Below are positions 25,857-35,103 of a stretch of 64,000 bases of DNA, in pieces. The notes under the pieces were generated by a model. The model was not told the DNA's origin, did not search any database, and saw only the letters and a list, made by a program, of their open reading frames with translations. The position numbers and the translations under genes were made by a program. The stretch's first letter is position 1. Every line of letters begins with the position of its first letter. This stretch comes from Leucothrix pacifica. Its GTDB lineage: Bacteria > Pseudomonadota > Gammaproteobacteria > Thiotrichales > Thiotrichaceae. The stretch lies in the NCBI RefSeq assembly GCF_003172875.1, contig NZ_QGKM01000001.1, forward strand, positions 1 to 64,000. Direction: 5' to 3'.

Positions 25857-28754
25857 TTAAGCTTTGCTAATACGACACAGGCTACACTTAGATTCCTGCA
25901 TTTGAGTAACTGAATCATAACCGTAGGTCATGGCTGTGTTGATCGCCTCTCCCAAGGCATAAGGATCTGCCCCTTCAGGGTATTTATGACGTAAATCTTC
26001 ACCCTGGAAGTGTCCACCGAAGTGGAATGGGGAGAATGCAACACCCGCTGCAACACGACGTGTAATCATTGCTTTCACTTTGATCTTGCCGCCTTCCGGA
26101 CTTTCAATCCACACATCGTCACCTTCGCGAATGCCGTTATCGTTAGCATCACGTGGGTTCATCTCAACAAACATGTCAGGCTGCAATTCTGCCAACCATG
26201 GGTTTGAACGTGTCTCGTCACCACCACCCTCATATTCCACCAATCGACCGGAGGTAATAATGATTGGGAAGTCTTTGGAGTAATCCTTACTCTGGATCGA
26301 GTTATAACGCGTTGGCAAACGCCAGAACGATTTACGATCCTCATACGTCGGATACTTCTCAACCAAGTCATAACGAGAGGTATAAAGCGGCTCACGGTGA
26401 ATGGGTACAGGGTCTGGGAATGTCCACACCTTAGCGCGGGCCTTGGCATTACCAAATGGCGAACAACCGTGTGCAATCGCGACACGCTGGATACCACCGG
26501 ACAGATCCGTTTTCCAGTTCTTACCTTCGGCTGCAGTCTTTTCTTCATCCGTCAGATCATCCCACCAGCCAAGCTTCTTCAACATATCTGCGCTGAATTC
26601 CGGATAACCATCTTTGATATCCGAATCTGCTGACCAGGAATCTTCTGCTAACAGATTAGTCCCTTCATATTCCACACCAAAACGCGCACGGAAGGTTAAC
26701 CCACCCTCAGCAACCGGCTTACTGGTGTCATACAGGTTTGGTGTACCGGGGTGATTCATCTCTGGCGTACCCCAACATGGCCAAGGCATGCCGTAAGTGT
26801 CACCGTCACAGGCACCACCTTCCGCTTTCAGGGTGTCGTAGTCGAATGTGCCCCAGTTCTGCTGGTGCTTCTTCATACGCTCAGGGCTTTGACCGGTGTA
26901 ACCAATCGTCCACATCCCTTTATTGAATTCGCGGGTAATGTCTTCGATAACAGGCTCGCCATCTTTGATCTCGATGTTCTTGAACAGCTCACCATCAATG
27001 CCAAGCTTCTTCGCCAACATGTGCATAATGACATGATCAGGCTTGGACTCGAACAATGGCTCAATAACACGATCACGCCACTGCAGTGAACGATTCGATG
27101 CGGTGACTGATCCATGAGTTTCAAACTGCGTGGTAGCAGGCAGTAGATACACACCGTCTTTACGATCGTGCATAACCGCTGAAACGGTTGGGTAAGGATC
27201 AACAACAACCAGCATGTCGAGTTTTTCCATCGCCGTCTTCATCTCAGTTCCACGCGTCTGAGAGTTCGGTGCATGTCCCCAGAAGAACATAGCGCGCAAG
27301 GCGTCTTTTTGTGCAGTATTAGCTTTATCTTCTAATACACCATCAATCCAACGAGAAACCGGAATCCCTTTGGTGTTCATGACATGAACGTCTTTATCAC
27401 CTTTTTTCTCATAACTACCGGTATCAAAACGGCCTTTGATCCACTCGTAGTCTAAGTCCCAAACCTTGGCCCAGTGCTTCCATGAACCAGCGGACAAACC
27501 GTAGTAGCCCGGCAATGTATCAGCCAGTACACCCAAATCCGTTGCGCCCTGAACGTTGTCATGACCACGGAAGATGTTAGCACCACCACCAGACACACCC
27601 ATGTTACCGAGTGCCAACTGGAATGCGCAGTATGCGCGAGTATTGTTATTACCAATGGTGTGCTGCGTACCACCCATGCACCATATGAACGTACCCGGAC
27701 GATTACGTGCCATCGCTTTTGCTGCACCGTAGACTTTCGCCTCTGGTACACCAGTCACGCGCTCCACCTCTTCCGGTGTCCACTTCATGACTTCAGCTTT
27801 GACATCTTCCATACCAAACACGCGCTGGCGGATAAACTCTTTATCTTCCCAGCCGTTCTTGAAGATGTGGTACATCATGCCCCAGATAATGGGTACGTCC
27901 GTTCCCGGACGAATCTGTAGGAAATGATCAGCATGTGCCGCAGTACGGGTAAAGCGAGGATCGATAACAATGATTGGTGCATTATTTTCTTCTTTCGCCT
28001 TAAAGATATGCTGCATCGACACCGGATGTGCTTCCGTCGGATTAGAGCCGATTAGCAGGATTGCTTTCGAGTTATGAATATCATTGTAGGAGTTAGTCAT
28101 CGCACCGTAACCCCAGGTATTCGCTACCCCGGCTACTGTAGTTGAGTGACAAATACGCGCCTGATGGTCAACGTTATTAGTACCCCACATCGCTGCCATC
28201 TTACGGAATAAGTAAGCCTGCTCATTATTGTGCTTAGCAGAACCGAGTAGGTATACCGAGTCAGGGCCAGACTCTTCACGAATCTTTAGCAGCTTGTCGC
28301 CAATCTCTTCAATGGCCGTCTCCCAAGAGATTTTCTTCCACTTACCATCAACCAATTTGGTGGGGTATTTCAGACGACGTTCACCGTGACCGTGCTCACG
28401 CAACGTTGCACCTTTGGCACAATGCGTACCTTGGTTAAACGGGTGATCAAACGCAGGCTCTTGCCCGGTCCAAACACCGCTCTTTACTTCAGCGATAACA
28501 CCACAACCCACTGAACAGTGAGTACAGATGGTGCGAACTTCTTTAACTTCACCACCCTTAGTGGTAGCGGCTTCAGCCTTCTGCATCATGCCTGCGCTCA
28601 AGCCAGTACCTAAAATGGCACCACCAGCGGCAGTCAGACTGGAGTTCTTTAAAAACTCACGGCGGTTGAGCATCCAACCACTTCCGGAGAATTTACATTG
28701 ATCATCTTTAGCGTCCGCAGTCTTCGCTGAGGCGCTGATTTTTTCGAGTTTCAT
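25857..28754 (-). CDS. fdhA: formate dehydrogenase catalytic subunit (alpha), Tat-exported
   Basis: A 965-residue molybdopterin enzyme. A Tat signal is present (RREFLK, arginines 31-32), preceded by an unusually long 30-residue n-region; the start is supported by GGAGGA 7 bp upstream. The 4Fe-4S ligands are C77, C80, C84 and C112. The metal ligand is C202 in HQARICHSTTVAG, where other formate dehydrogenases have selenocysteine; H203 follows as expected. It oxidises formate to CO2 at the periplasmic face. Accessory proteins encoded upstream should load and export it. Confidence 0.96.
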   Translation of the reverse strand: MKLEKISASAKTADAKDDQCKFSGSGWMLNRREFLKNSSLTAAGGAILGTGLSAGMMQKAEAATTKGGEVKEVRTICTHCSVGCGVIAEVKSGVWTGQEPAFDHPFNQGTHCAKGATLREHGHGERRLKYPTKLVDGKWKKISWETAIEEIGDKLLKIREESGPDSVYLLGSAKHNNEQAYLFRKMAAMWGTNNVDHQARICHSTTVAGVANTWGYGAMTNSYNDIHNSKAILLIGSNPTEAHPVSMQHIFKAKEENNAPIIVIDPRFTRTAAHADHFLQIRPGTDVPIIWGMMYHIFKNGWEDKEFIRQRVFGMEDVKAEVMKWTPEEVERVTGVPEAKVYGAAKAMARNRPGTFIWCMGGTQHTIGNNNTRAYCAFQLALGNMGVSGGGANIFRGHDNVQGATDLGVLADTLPGYYGLSAGSWKHWAKVWDLDYEWIKGRFDTGSYEKKGDKDVHVMNTKGIPVSRWIDGVLEDKANTAQKDALRAMFFWGHAPNSQTRGTEMKTAMEKLDMLVVVDPYPTVSAVMHDRKDGVYLLPATTQFETHGSVTASNRSLQWRDRVIEPLFESKPDHVIMHMLAKKLGIDGELFKNIEIKDGEPVIEDITREFNKGMWTIGYTGQSPERMKKHQQNWGTFDYDTLKAEGGACDGDTYGMPWPCWGTPEMNHPGTPNLYDTSKPVAEGGLTFRARFGVEYEGTNLLAEDSWSADSDIKDGYPEFSADMLKKLGWWDDLTDEEKTAAEGKNWKTDLSGGIQRVAIAHGCSPFGNAKARAKVWTFPDPVPIHREPLYTSRYDLVEKYPTYEDRKSFWRLPTRYNSIQSKDYSKDFPIIITSGRLVEYEGGGDETRSNPWLAELQPDMFVEMNPRDANDNGIREGDDVWIESPEGGKIKVKAMITRRVAAGVAFSPFHFGGHFQGEDLRHKYPEGADPYALGEAINTAMTYGYDSVTQMQESKCSLCRISKA

Positions 28755-28773
28755 GCGATTTCCTCCGCTGTAA

Positions 28774-28983
28774 TCAGCTGGCTAAGTTTTTATAATAAGC
28801 AGCAACGTGCTTAGTAACACGGTAGCCTTTACGCTCAGGCTTAACTTCTGTTTCAGCTTCTACTTCCGGTGCGGTTGATGCCACTGCCGGTGCTGTTGCG
28901 ACTAATCCCGCTGCGGCACCTACTGCTGCGCCACCGCGAAGAAACGCTCTACGCTCGCTGTCATGCTTGTCTGATTTACTCAT
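28774..28983 (-). CDS. formate-dehydrogenase-region Tat-target small protein
   Basis: A 69-residue protein with an RRAFLRGG Tat signal (arginines 11-12), an alanine-rich hydrophobic stretch, and a short tail with RKGYRVTKHVAAYYKNL. It matches the small family known only as formate dehydrogenase region Tat target. Its role is unknown; co-export with FdhA is inferred from its fixed position between the chaperone and fdhA genes. Confidence 0.9.
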   Translation of the reverse strand: MSKSDKHDSERRAFLRGGAAVGAAAGLVATAPAVASTAPEVEAETEVKPERKGYRVTKHVAAYYKNLAS

Positions 28984-28995
28984 AAACTCTGACTC

Positions 28996-29625
28996 CTAAA
29001 GTTCCAGTCCAAAGTACTGTTGTTCAAATTGAATGAAGGCCGCACCAAAGCGTGCAACTGCCTGATAAAATGATGCAGAATCGGCATTGCTCAGGTCTTC
29101 AAAAAACTGGCCTAACCATTTCAACATGTGTTGTGAGAAGAAGTGTGACTGAGTAGCGGTATCGCGACCTTCCTGAACCATCATGGACATCACCTCGCAA
29201 AGCGCTGCCACATGGTCTTCCGGCTCTTTCACTGACGGGTCACGCTGATAACCTAAACTCATCAGGTCATCCCTCAACAACCCAAGCGGTTTCTCCATTA
29301 AAAAACCCGTCAGATACCACGAGCCGTAAGGCACCACCTCACCGCGCCCTAAGCCAATAAATAAGTCGTGATACTCGTCGTCCACCGAGGCTGGGTCAGA
29401 ATGCTCTGCTGCCAAGCCCAATAGGGACATCGAAATACCCAACTCGTCTTTGTCGCTACTGTTTTGCGTCAAACTGGCGGCATAGGCCAGCGTATCCGCT
29501 GACGGCACATCTCTAAGTAACGCGCCCAGCAATGCGTATGCACCTGCCCGATACTGCTGTTCGGGTGCATGTAATGCGGTCTCATCATTTAGTGGTATTA
29601 ATGGTTGTGCGCCTGGGTTAGTCAT
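28996..29625 (-). CDS. TorD/DmsD-family molybdoenzyme chaperone
   Basis: A 209-residue all-helical cytoplasmic protein. The TorD-like signature is YHDLFIGLGRGEVVPYGSWYLTGFLMEKPL, with the family's Y-x-x-LF and P-Y-x-S-x-Y patterns. Such chaperones bind the Tat leader of the catalytic subunit until the cofactor is inserted. It lies directly upstream of the Tat-target gene and fdhA on the same strand. Confidence 0.92.
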   Translation of the reverse strand: MTNPGAQPLIPLNDETALHAPEQQYRAGAYALLGALLRDVPSADTLAYAASLTQNSSDKDELGISMSLLGLAAEHSDPASVDDEYHDLFIGLGRGEVVPYGSWYLTGFLMEKPLGLLRDDLMSLGYQRDPSVKEPEDHVAALCEVMSMMVQEGRDTATQSHFFSQHMLKWLGQFFEDLSNADSASFYQAVARFGAAFIQFEQQYFGLEL

Positions 29626-29723
29626 TCACTCTCCTCAACTCATGTATTTGTTAGCAAGCCATAGGCCAAACTTTTCAGGAAAAAAGTCAGTCATACGGCG
29701 CTATAATCTGTTTTATCCTTCAA

Positions 29724-31958
29724 TTAATGACGAAACGACCCATCACGCTGGTCACCACGGCCAGGTTGACCCATGGCGACATCATCCTGAACGATATCCA
29801 CCACACGGCAGTCCTCGCACTTTTTCAGACGATCCTTAGCGCGCTCATCCTGAAACATATAATGCCCCTCCAGCTTACCGAGCATGGTTAGAATCATACT
29901 TTCACTGGCAAAGGGTTTACCGCAGTCGATACAGTGGAATGGCTTTTCCTCATTTAACTGCATGGTGCGGTTGCGCTGTTCGCGGTTGCTGATGAATAAA
30001 GGTTGCAGCTCAATCGCATTCTCAGGACAGGCCGTGTCACACAGCCCACACTGCACACAGTTCACCGCATGGAATTTCAGAACCGGCGAGTCCGTGCCGC
30101 CACTAAGCGCTTTCGCCGGACACACAGTGGCGCAAGCCATACATAAGGTGCAGGCTTCTTTATCCACTTTAAGCACACCAAAAGGCGCACCAGCCGGTAA
30201 CGGAATACTGTCTTGTGGCTCTGGCGCATGCTTATAGAAGTGATCCATCGCAATTAACCACTGCTGACGCTTGTCATTCATACCGGCTTGAGTGGCTGGC
30301 GGGAAATACGGCATGGCTTGATCTGTCGAACCGAAGGCTTCCTGATAATCCGCGGTGAGTGCAGCGACTGATTGTGTATCATCGCTTGATAAGGCCGGAA
30401 TCAGTCGCACTGCATCCTCTGGATAACCCAATCCAGACAACTGAGTGGTTAAAATACTCAGCTGATGGCGCAGATGTTTGCGGGAGACTGCGGGCGTATT
30501 CTCATCATCCAGCAATAAAATCTGACTCGCGCCAAAGCTCAGTGCAGCCGACCAAAAGTCCGCGCCGACACTCGCCAACTCCTCTAACGGAAACGGCAGG
30601 ATATTATCCGCCAGCGCCTGTGTATTTAATGAAGTCTCATTGGCATACAGCAATAATACCGGCGCTTCACCACCCTCATCCCGATATGCTTTTAACAATC
30701 GGCGAATCTGATCAACCTGAAAACCAACCGACGGATAGTTATAAGTAATCGCACCGGTTGGACAAACTGTCGCACATGTTCCACCACCCTGACACAGCTG
30801 CGGTTGAACGCTAATGGTTTCACCTATCGAAATAATGGCATCCGTCGGACACGCGTCAATACAGTTGGTACAACCCGGTAAGCCACTACTGCCATGTGCA
30901 CAAATGTCGCTGTTATAAGCAAAGAACTTAGGCTTAGCAAAGCTTCCTTCCAGCGGCGTGATTTCTTCTAAAATAGCAGCGGTTGTTTTGGTGCTTATGG
31001 TGAAATAGCCCGGTGCCGGGATTTCTGACTGACTCAGCGGTGTGTCATTCAGATCTACAATCATATCCGCGACTAAGGTTTGCGTCTGGCCTGCCTCATC
31101 CGTCAGACGTAGTTTGAAATCACCCAGCCAGCCCTCCAGCACCATGTCACGGTTGTCTTGCTTGATAATCACGGACTGATCCGTCACTAAATCACTGTCA
31201 GCCGTGAGCACAATACGCGCAGTGAGCGGCTCAGAAATTTCCGTGGCAAAGCGCAATGCATCATCTCCACCAATCACCAGCACTTTACCGTTAGATTGAT
31301 ACTCAACCTGTCCGGTTGGCTCGGGAGAATGGTTCTGCAAACTGGCTAATGCGGCTTGTTTGGGCGTCATTGCGGTCATAGTGGTTTGATCTCGTGAGGT
31401 CTGGGATTTTTCGAGTTGGCGACGGGCTTCAACCTTCATCATGTGCTTCATATCACTGGTGACGGTATTACCGAGTGGAGCGAATTTGGTGTAATCATCA
31501 TCGTAGTCATCAAGGCCATCGCGGATATTAAAATCACTGCCCTGAAACAGTTTACGCAGTGCAATCTTGCGCAGCTCTTCGCTGACTTTGGGTGACATAA
31601 ACCCCGTGTAATCCGACTCCTCAGTGAGTGTGTCTATATCGGGCATGTCTTCATCAGTTAATTCAACCGGAGTTTCGGCTTGCTCTGGCGTGTCAGGAGA
31701 CTGATTATCGACGGCTTCTGTACCACTCCCGTCAAAACGGTTATTCACATCAGCTAAAGACTGCTCAAGCGCAGAACCATGCGGCTCAGCGGTATCTTCT
31801 ACAAAGTTACCCCCAGAGTTATCCAACGCTTTATCCACAGATTTATTTGCAGTCTTATCCGCAGAACCAGCGCCTGATTGAGATTCATCCTCCTGATCCC
31901 CCAGACGTTTACGGCGCGACCAGCGGCTTAGGAAACCTTCCTTATCCTGTTCACTCAT
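29724..31958 (-). CDS. DUF3306 - polyferredoxin fusion of the fdh operon
   Basis: A 744-residue protein. Residues 1 to about 190 form a DUF3306-type region (FLSRWSRRKRLGD at the start, then SDYTGFMSPKVSEELRKIALRKLF and FNIRDGLDDYDDDYTKF). From about 220 it is a ferredoxin-like protein with two dicluster sets: CTNCIDACPTDAI with CQGGGTCATVCPTGAI, and CTLCMACATVCPAKAL with CVQCGLCDTACPENAI. A C-terminal CIDC...CEDC pair could bind zinc or iron. In many genomes these two parts are separate neighbouring genes; here one frame covers both. It probably supports electron transfer or cofactor supply for formate dehydrogenase. It overlaps DUF3305 by 4 bp. Confidence 0.88.
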   Translation of the reverse strand: MSEQDKEGFLSRWSRRKRLGDQEDESQSGAGSADKTANKSVDKALDNSGGNFVEDTAEPHGSALEQSLADVNNRFDGSGTEAVDNQSPDTPEQAETPVELTDEDMPDIDTLTEESDYTGFMSPKVSEELRKIALRKLFQGSDFNIRDGLDDYDDDYTKFAPLGNTVTSDMKHMMKVEARRQLEKSQTSRDQTTMTAMTPKQAALASLQNHSPEPTGQVEYQSNGKVLVIGGDDALRFATEISEPLTARIVLTADSDLVTDQSVIIKQDNRDMVLEGWLGDFKLRLTDEAGQTQTLVADMIVDLNDTPLSQSEIPAPGYFTISTKTTAAILEEITPLEGSFAKPKFFAYNSDICAHGSSGLPGCTNCIDACPTDAIISIGETISVQPQLCQGGGTCATVCPTGAITYNYPSVGFQVDQIRRLLKAYRDEGGEAPVLLLYANETSLNTQALADNILPFPLEELASVGADFWSAALSFGASQILLLDDENTPAVSRKHLRHQLSILTTQLSGLGYPEDAVRLIPALSSDDTQSVAALTADYQEAFGSTDQAMPYFPPATQAGMNDKRQQWLIAMDHFYKHAPEPQDSIPLPAGAPFGVLKVDKEACTLCMACATVCPAKALSGGTDSPVLKFHAVNCVQCGLCDTACPENAIELQPLFISNREQRNRTMQLNEEKPFHCIDCGKPFASESMILTMLGKLEGHYMFQDERAKDRLKKCEDCRVVDIVQDDVAMGQPGRGDQRDGSFRH

Positions 31959-32458
31959 ACGCGAATATTCCCCCCGCCTTTTTTCCAGTCGTTGAGCTTG
32001 CGCTTGCGCTTTTTCTCAGGGAAATAGTTATCCAACACATAAGCCTCTATCCACAGATAAAGCTCATTGGGAATGTCAACTGCGAAGATCTCTTTACCAC
32101 CTTCCTGATAGGAGTGTGCCTCGTCAAAACTCATGCTGACTTTAAACGGGATAGGCTGCTCGCTGTCTTCTTTGTCGGTAATCACATAACAACCGGGCTT
32201 TGGCGACATCAGGTTGTGGTAATAGCTCTCACACTCATCCTTATATAAGGTCACGCTGAGGCCGGCGTATCGATATTGTTCAATATCGTTTTGGCTGTGC
32301 AGTAGCGTCATACCGCTGTCATTATTCGTGGCGTTATCGTCTGCCTCAGACTCCCCGACAATCAAGCCAATCACTGTCCAATAAGCATCGGCCCATTGGC
32401 TACTGCTCGGACGTTTTTCCAGAATCACAGATACCGGAAAACTAGTTTGCTGTTCCAT
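31955..32458 (-). CDS. DUF3305 protein
   Basis: A 167-residue soluble protein. The opening FPVSVILEKRPSSSQWADAYWTVIGLI is typical for DUF3305, a family found next to DUF3306 in formate dehydrogenase operons. It ends in a lysine- and arginine-rich tail. No catalytic residues are evident; its function is unknown and assumed to concern formate dehydrogenase maturation. It is the first gene of the seven-gene fdh operon. Confidence 0.88.
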   Translation of the reverse strand: MEQQTSFPVSVILEKRPSSSQWADAYWTVIGLIVGESEADDNATNNDSGMTLLHSQNDIEQYRYAGLSVTLYKDECESYYHNLMSPKPGCYVITDKEDSEQPIPFKVSMSFDEAHSYQEGGKEIFAVDIPNELYLWIEAYVLDNYFPEKKRKRKLNDWKKGGGNIRV

Positions 32459-32795
32459 TCATGCTCCTCTCTCAAACACAGGCAGCACTGAGTCACTCAC
32501 TCATTAAGTCTCTGCCCAATCAAATATGGAGCAATTAACGTGCCATTCGGGATAAGGATGACTTTGACGGTAATTCACACCTCTCTTTCATTATGAGTGA
32601 GTCAAAATATCTCTAAAGCAATAGTATTTGGGACATTATGACGCCATTACGAATCATCGATCACAGCGGGTATCTCAGGATGATTCACCGTCTGCTAACG
32701 CCAATAATCATTACAACCCACAGAATCACAGCATCCTCTGTCCCGGCACGAATATTGCAAACCTTTACAACAAAGCCTGTACAAGGAGCGAAGGA
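32459..32795. promoter_or_regulatory. divergent control region with distant inverted repeat
   Basis: This gene-free 337-bp stretch separates the fdh operon from the divergent regulator. ACTCACTCAT (32495-32504) and its exact complement ATGAGTGAGT (32593-32602) lie 88 bp apart. The 98-bp offset between starts is close to nine helical turns, so two regulator dimers could loop the DNA. A weak + strand promoter may be TTGACG (32564-32569) with CATTAT (32589-32594), spacer 19. An alternative TTG start for the regulator at 32628 exists, but I prefer 32796. Confidence 0.5.
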
Positions 32796-33701
32796 ATGGC
32801 GATTGAAACTCAGGATGCTTATATGAGCGTTCGACAAGTAGCTGAGTACTTGCATCTCAATGAGAAGAAAATCTATGAGCTGGTGAAAGAGCAGCAGATA
32901 CCGGCGACTAAGGTCACTGGCAAGTGGCTGTTCCCGCGCGGACTGGTAGATCGCTGGCTTAACGAATCCGCCAATGGTGGCACGCTCAGTGACCGCCTGA
33001 CTATTGCAGGAAGTGACGATCCCTTGCTTTATCGCCTGATCCTTGCCTACACCCATGAGATTGATGGGCGCGGCGTGGTCAACTACACCCCAACCGGCAC
33101 GCGCATGGGGCTCAAACAACTTCAAGCTCGCCGCATTGACGCCTGCTGCATGCACTGGGGGCCAAGCGATGAAAGCAGCTTTCGCCATCCTGCATTACTG
33201 CAACAACACCGGCAACATCGTCAATGGGCACTGATGCATCTGTTTAAGCGCGAGCAAGGCCTAATGGTACATCCGGAAGTCATGACTCAGATCAACGATC
33301 AACAAGACTTATTCAAGCAACAATGGCGATGGGTGCAACGCCAAAGCGGCGCGGGTTCGCAACGTTTTTTAATGGAAGTATTGGGCAAAGCGGGCGGTAA
33401 TGTCGATGACTTAACCCTCTCACAAACCGCGCACTCTGAGCACGAAGCAGCAGGTCTCATCGTTATGCGTATGGCCGATGTAGCACCAGGGCCTCGCGCA
33501 GCCGCCACGGAATCTGGTCTGGAATTTATCAGCATGGGCTGGGAGTCGTTTGATATCGCAATGACGCGTGGTATTTGGTTCCGGCATTTGTTTCAGGACC
33601 TGTTGAAACGCCTGCAGTCGGATCAGGCGCAATCCATAGCCAGCATGTTGCAGGGTTATGATTTATCGGCTTGTGGACAGTTGATTTGGGGAGAAAGTTG
33701 A
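32796..33701 (+). CDS. excisionase-type HTH regulator with periplasmic-binding-protein-like domain
   Basis: A 301-residue cytoplasmic protein. Residues 10-60 are an excisionase/MerR-like helix-turn-helix (MSVRQVAEYLHLNEKKIYELV...TGKWLFPRGLVDRWL). The remainder resembles a substrate-binding domain of the molybdate/PBP-like type (LTIAGSDDPLLYRLI, NYTPTGTRMGLKQLQARRIDACCMHW). Regulators with this architecture usually sense molybdate or a related ligand for molybdoenzyme genes. AAGGAG precedes the ATG by about 7 bp. It is divergent from the fdh operon and is its likely regulator. Confidence 0.82.
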   Translation: MAIETQDAYMSVRQVAEYLHLNEKKIYELVKEQQIPATKVTGKWLFPRGLVDRWLNESANGGTLSDRLTIAGSDDPLLYRLILAYTHEIDGRGVVNYTPTGTRMGLKQLQARRIDACCMHWGPSDESSFRHPALLQQHRQHRQWALMHLFKREQGLMVHPEVMTQINDQQDLFKQQWRWVQRQSGAGSQRFLMEVLGKAGGNVDDLTLSQTAHSEHEAAGLIVMRMADVAPGPRAAATESGLEFISMGWESFDIAMTRGIWFRHLFQDLLKRLQSDQAQSIASMLQGYDLSACGQLIWGES

Positions 33702-33727
33702 GGAAAAGATAGAGGAAAAAAGCACAA

Positions 33728-34093
33728 TCAATCCATGGGGTTCAGCAAGTTCAGCCCTTCAATCCAATCGTAGTCCGAGGTATTTCGAGTGACCAGTGGG
33801 ATATTATAATCCAGTGCCGTTGCGGCGATTAAGGAATCTCCCAGACCCATTTTGCGCTGACGACGAAGTGCAATCGCTTTATCGGTAATGTCGCTGGACG
33901 TGGGTAATACTCTGGCCATATTGAATAGCATTTCTAATTCCCGGGCATCTTCGTCTTTTAGTTTGTGATAGCCGAGTACTTCGATCAGGCTGATTTCAGC
34001 GGCGGCGAAGTCTTTTTTGGTGATCCAGTCGCGAAGGGCTTTGTGCTCCGGCAGGATGGCGTAGATGAAGATATTGCTTTCGATTAGTCGCAT
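33728..34093 (-). CDS. PIN-domain protein, VapC-like toxin
   Basis: A 121-residue PIN-fold protein. Acidic positions fit the family only partly: E6 (MRLIESN, where most have Asp), E34 (EISLIEVLGY), D83 region (MGLGDSLIAATA) and the last D in TSDYDWI. An upstream ATG at 34141 is in frame but the PIN fold begins at 34093. No antitoxin gene lies directly upstream; the 78 bp before it are non-coding to my reading. It could be an orphan or use the antitoxin at 34655. Confidence 0.7.
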   Translation of the reverse strand: MRLIESNIFIYAILPEHKALRDWITKKDFAAAEISLIEVLGYHKLKDEDARELEMLFNMARVLPTSSDITDKAIALRRQRKMGLGDSLIAATALDYNIPLVTRNTSDYDWIEGLNLLNPMD

Positions 34094-34171
34094 TGTTATT
34101 TCTCGTTCGTTGAGCGTATTTCCATCACCAGAAATCCACACTCTGCGCTCTGAATCATACTTTGGTACTTT

Positions 34172-34651
34172 TTAATTTAGTAATAGAGATCGCAGCGAAT
34201 TACTCATTCTAAACTTCACTTGATCCAAAGCGCTAACAATCGACTCCATCTCGTGAACAGATACATAGCCAGCCTGTTTAAGTGCATATAACACACCAAC
34301 CAGCCCTTGTACTTGCAGCCCCATATCCTTGGCCATTCTCCGACCCGCTTTTTCATCAATTAGTAGCGGCAGACCAAGTTGATCTGCCAGCAGAATAGCT
34401 TCTGATTCTCCAGGATCCAATTGCAATCTAAGCAGCAGTAAACGAGCATCATCTTTAATCGGTTTAACCACGACGAAGCCCTGAGCTTTAAGCACAAACC
34501 AACTCGCATCAGGCCTTAGACCTTCTTCAATTTCCTGAGCAACCATTGACGGTATAGTCACGCTAGAAAAGATATGCTTTAGCAACTCAAACTTTTCTAT
34601 GTTCAACATAGCTATCAGCGGCGAACTGTCTGAAACAATAAGATGCTTCAT
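34172..34651 (-). CDS. DUF3368 PIN-like toxin
   Basis: A 159-residue protein beginning with IVSDSSPLIAM, as in the DUF3368 branch of PIN-like nucleases. The acidic patch includes D8, E40/E42 (VAQEIEEG), D92-E95 (LDPGESEAI), D108 and D118-like positions. The DPGESEAILLADQLGLPLLIDEKAGRR stretch is the family signature. It starts 3 bp after the UPF0175-type antitoxin gene, which makes the two a toxin-antitoxin pair. Predicted role: RNA cleavage when unopposed. Confidence 0.85.
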   Translation of the reverse strand: MKHLIVSDSSPLIAMLNIEKFELLKHIFSSVTIPSMVAQEIEEGLRPDASWFVLKAQGFVVVKPIKDDARLLLLRLQLDPGESEAILLADQLGLPLLIDEKAGRRMAKDMGLQVQGLVGVLYALKQAGYVSVHEMESIVSALDQVKFRMSNSLRSLLLN

Positions 34652-34654
34652 GTA

Positions 34655-34984
34655 TTAGTTTCCTAACAGCTGCATTGCTTCTGCAACAGCATCTTGCTCG
34701 TCTGTATCAATCAGCGGTAGATTCATATCTGCAATAATACCGCGCAGCTCCTCCTTACCAACCTCTAACAACTCTGCCATTTTTCCTAATGAAATATCGC
34801 CATTACGCCACGCCTGCAAGGCCGTAGCTCGTGTTAGACCAAAGCTAAGGTTTTCATTTGTAAGCGGAACCGCAACACCAATAGGTTTACCATGCTTAGT
34901 AATAAAGACGTATTCATTCTGCTCTAATGAATGCGTAAGATTGGAAGGGTTATTGCGCAGTTCTCTGATGGCTATTGATTGCAT
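34655..34984 (-). CDS. Phd-like/UPF0175 antitoxin
   Basis: A 109-residue protein. Residues 1-45 look like a Phd/YefM DNA-binding arm (SIAIRELRNNPSNLTHSLEQNEYVFITKHGKPIGVAVPL). Residues 50-105 match a UPF0175 helix-turn-helix (RATALQAWRNGDISLGKMAELLEVGKEELRGII). I use the ATG at 34984; a TTG at 35014 is possible. It is upstream of the DUF3368 toxin and would neutralise it and repress the operon. Confidence 0.8.
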   Translation of the reverse strand: MQSIAIRELRNNPSNLTHSLEQNEYVFITKHGKPIGVAVPLTNENLSFGLTRATALQAWRNGDISLGKMAELLEVGKEELRGIIADMNLPLIDTDEQDAVAEAMQLLGN

Positions 34985-35103
34985 ATTATTTTGTACTACT
35001 CTTTGAAGGTACAAAAACTATAGCACCATAACTGGTTCTGACTCAATCTCTACATGAAGCTCTCGGAGCATCTATCGCAATAAACCTTAAAAGCTGCTGA
35101 CAA

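Noticed and set aside
26751-27920. Several frames of 90-120 codons antisense to fdhA
   Set aside because: They are shadows of a strongly conserved coding sequence and encode no recognisable protein.
25857-28754. Possible selenocysteine formate dehydrogenase
   Set aside because: The catalytic position is an ordinary cysteine codon in the RICHSTT segment and the frame has no internal TGA.
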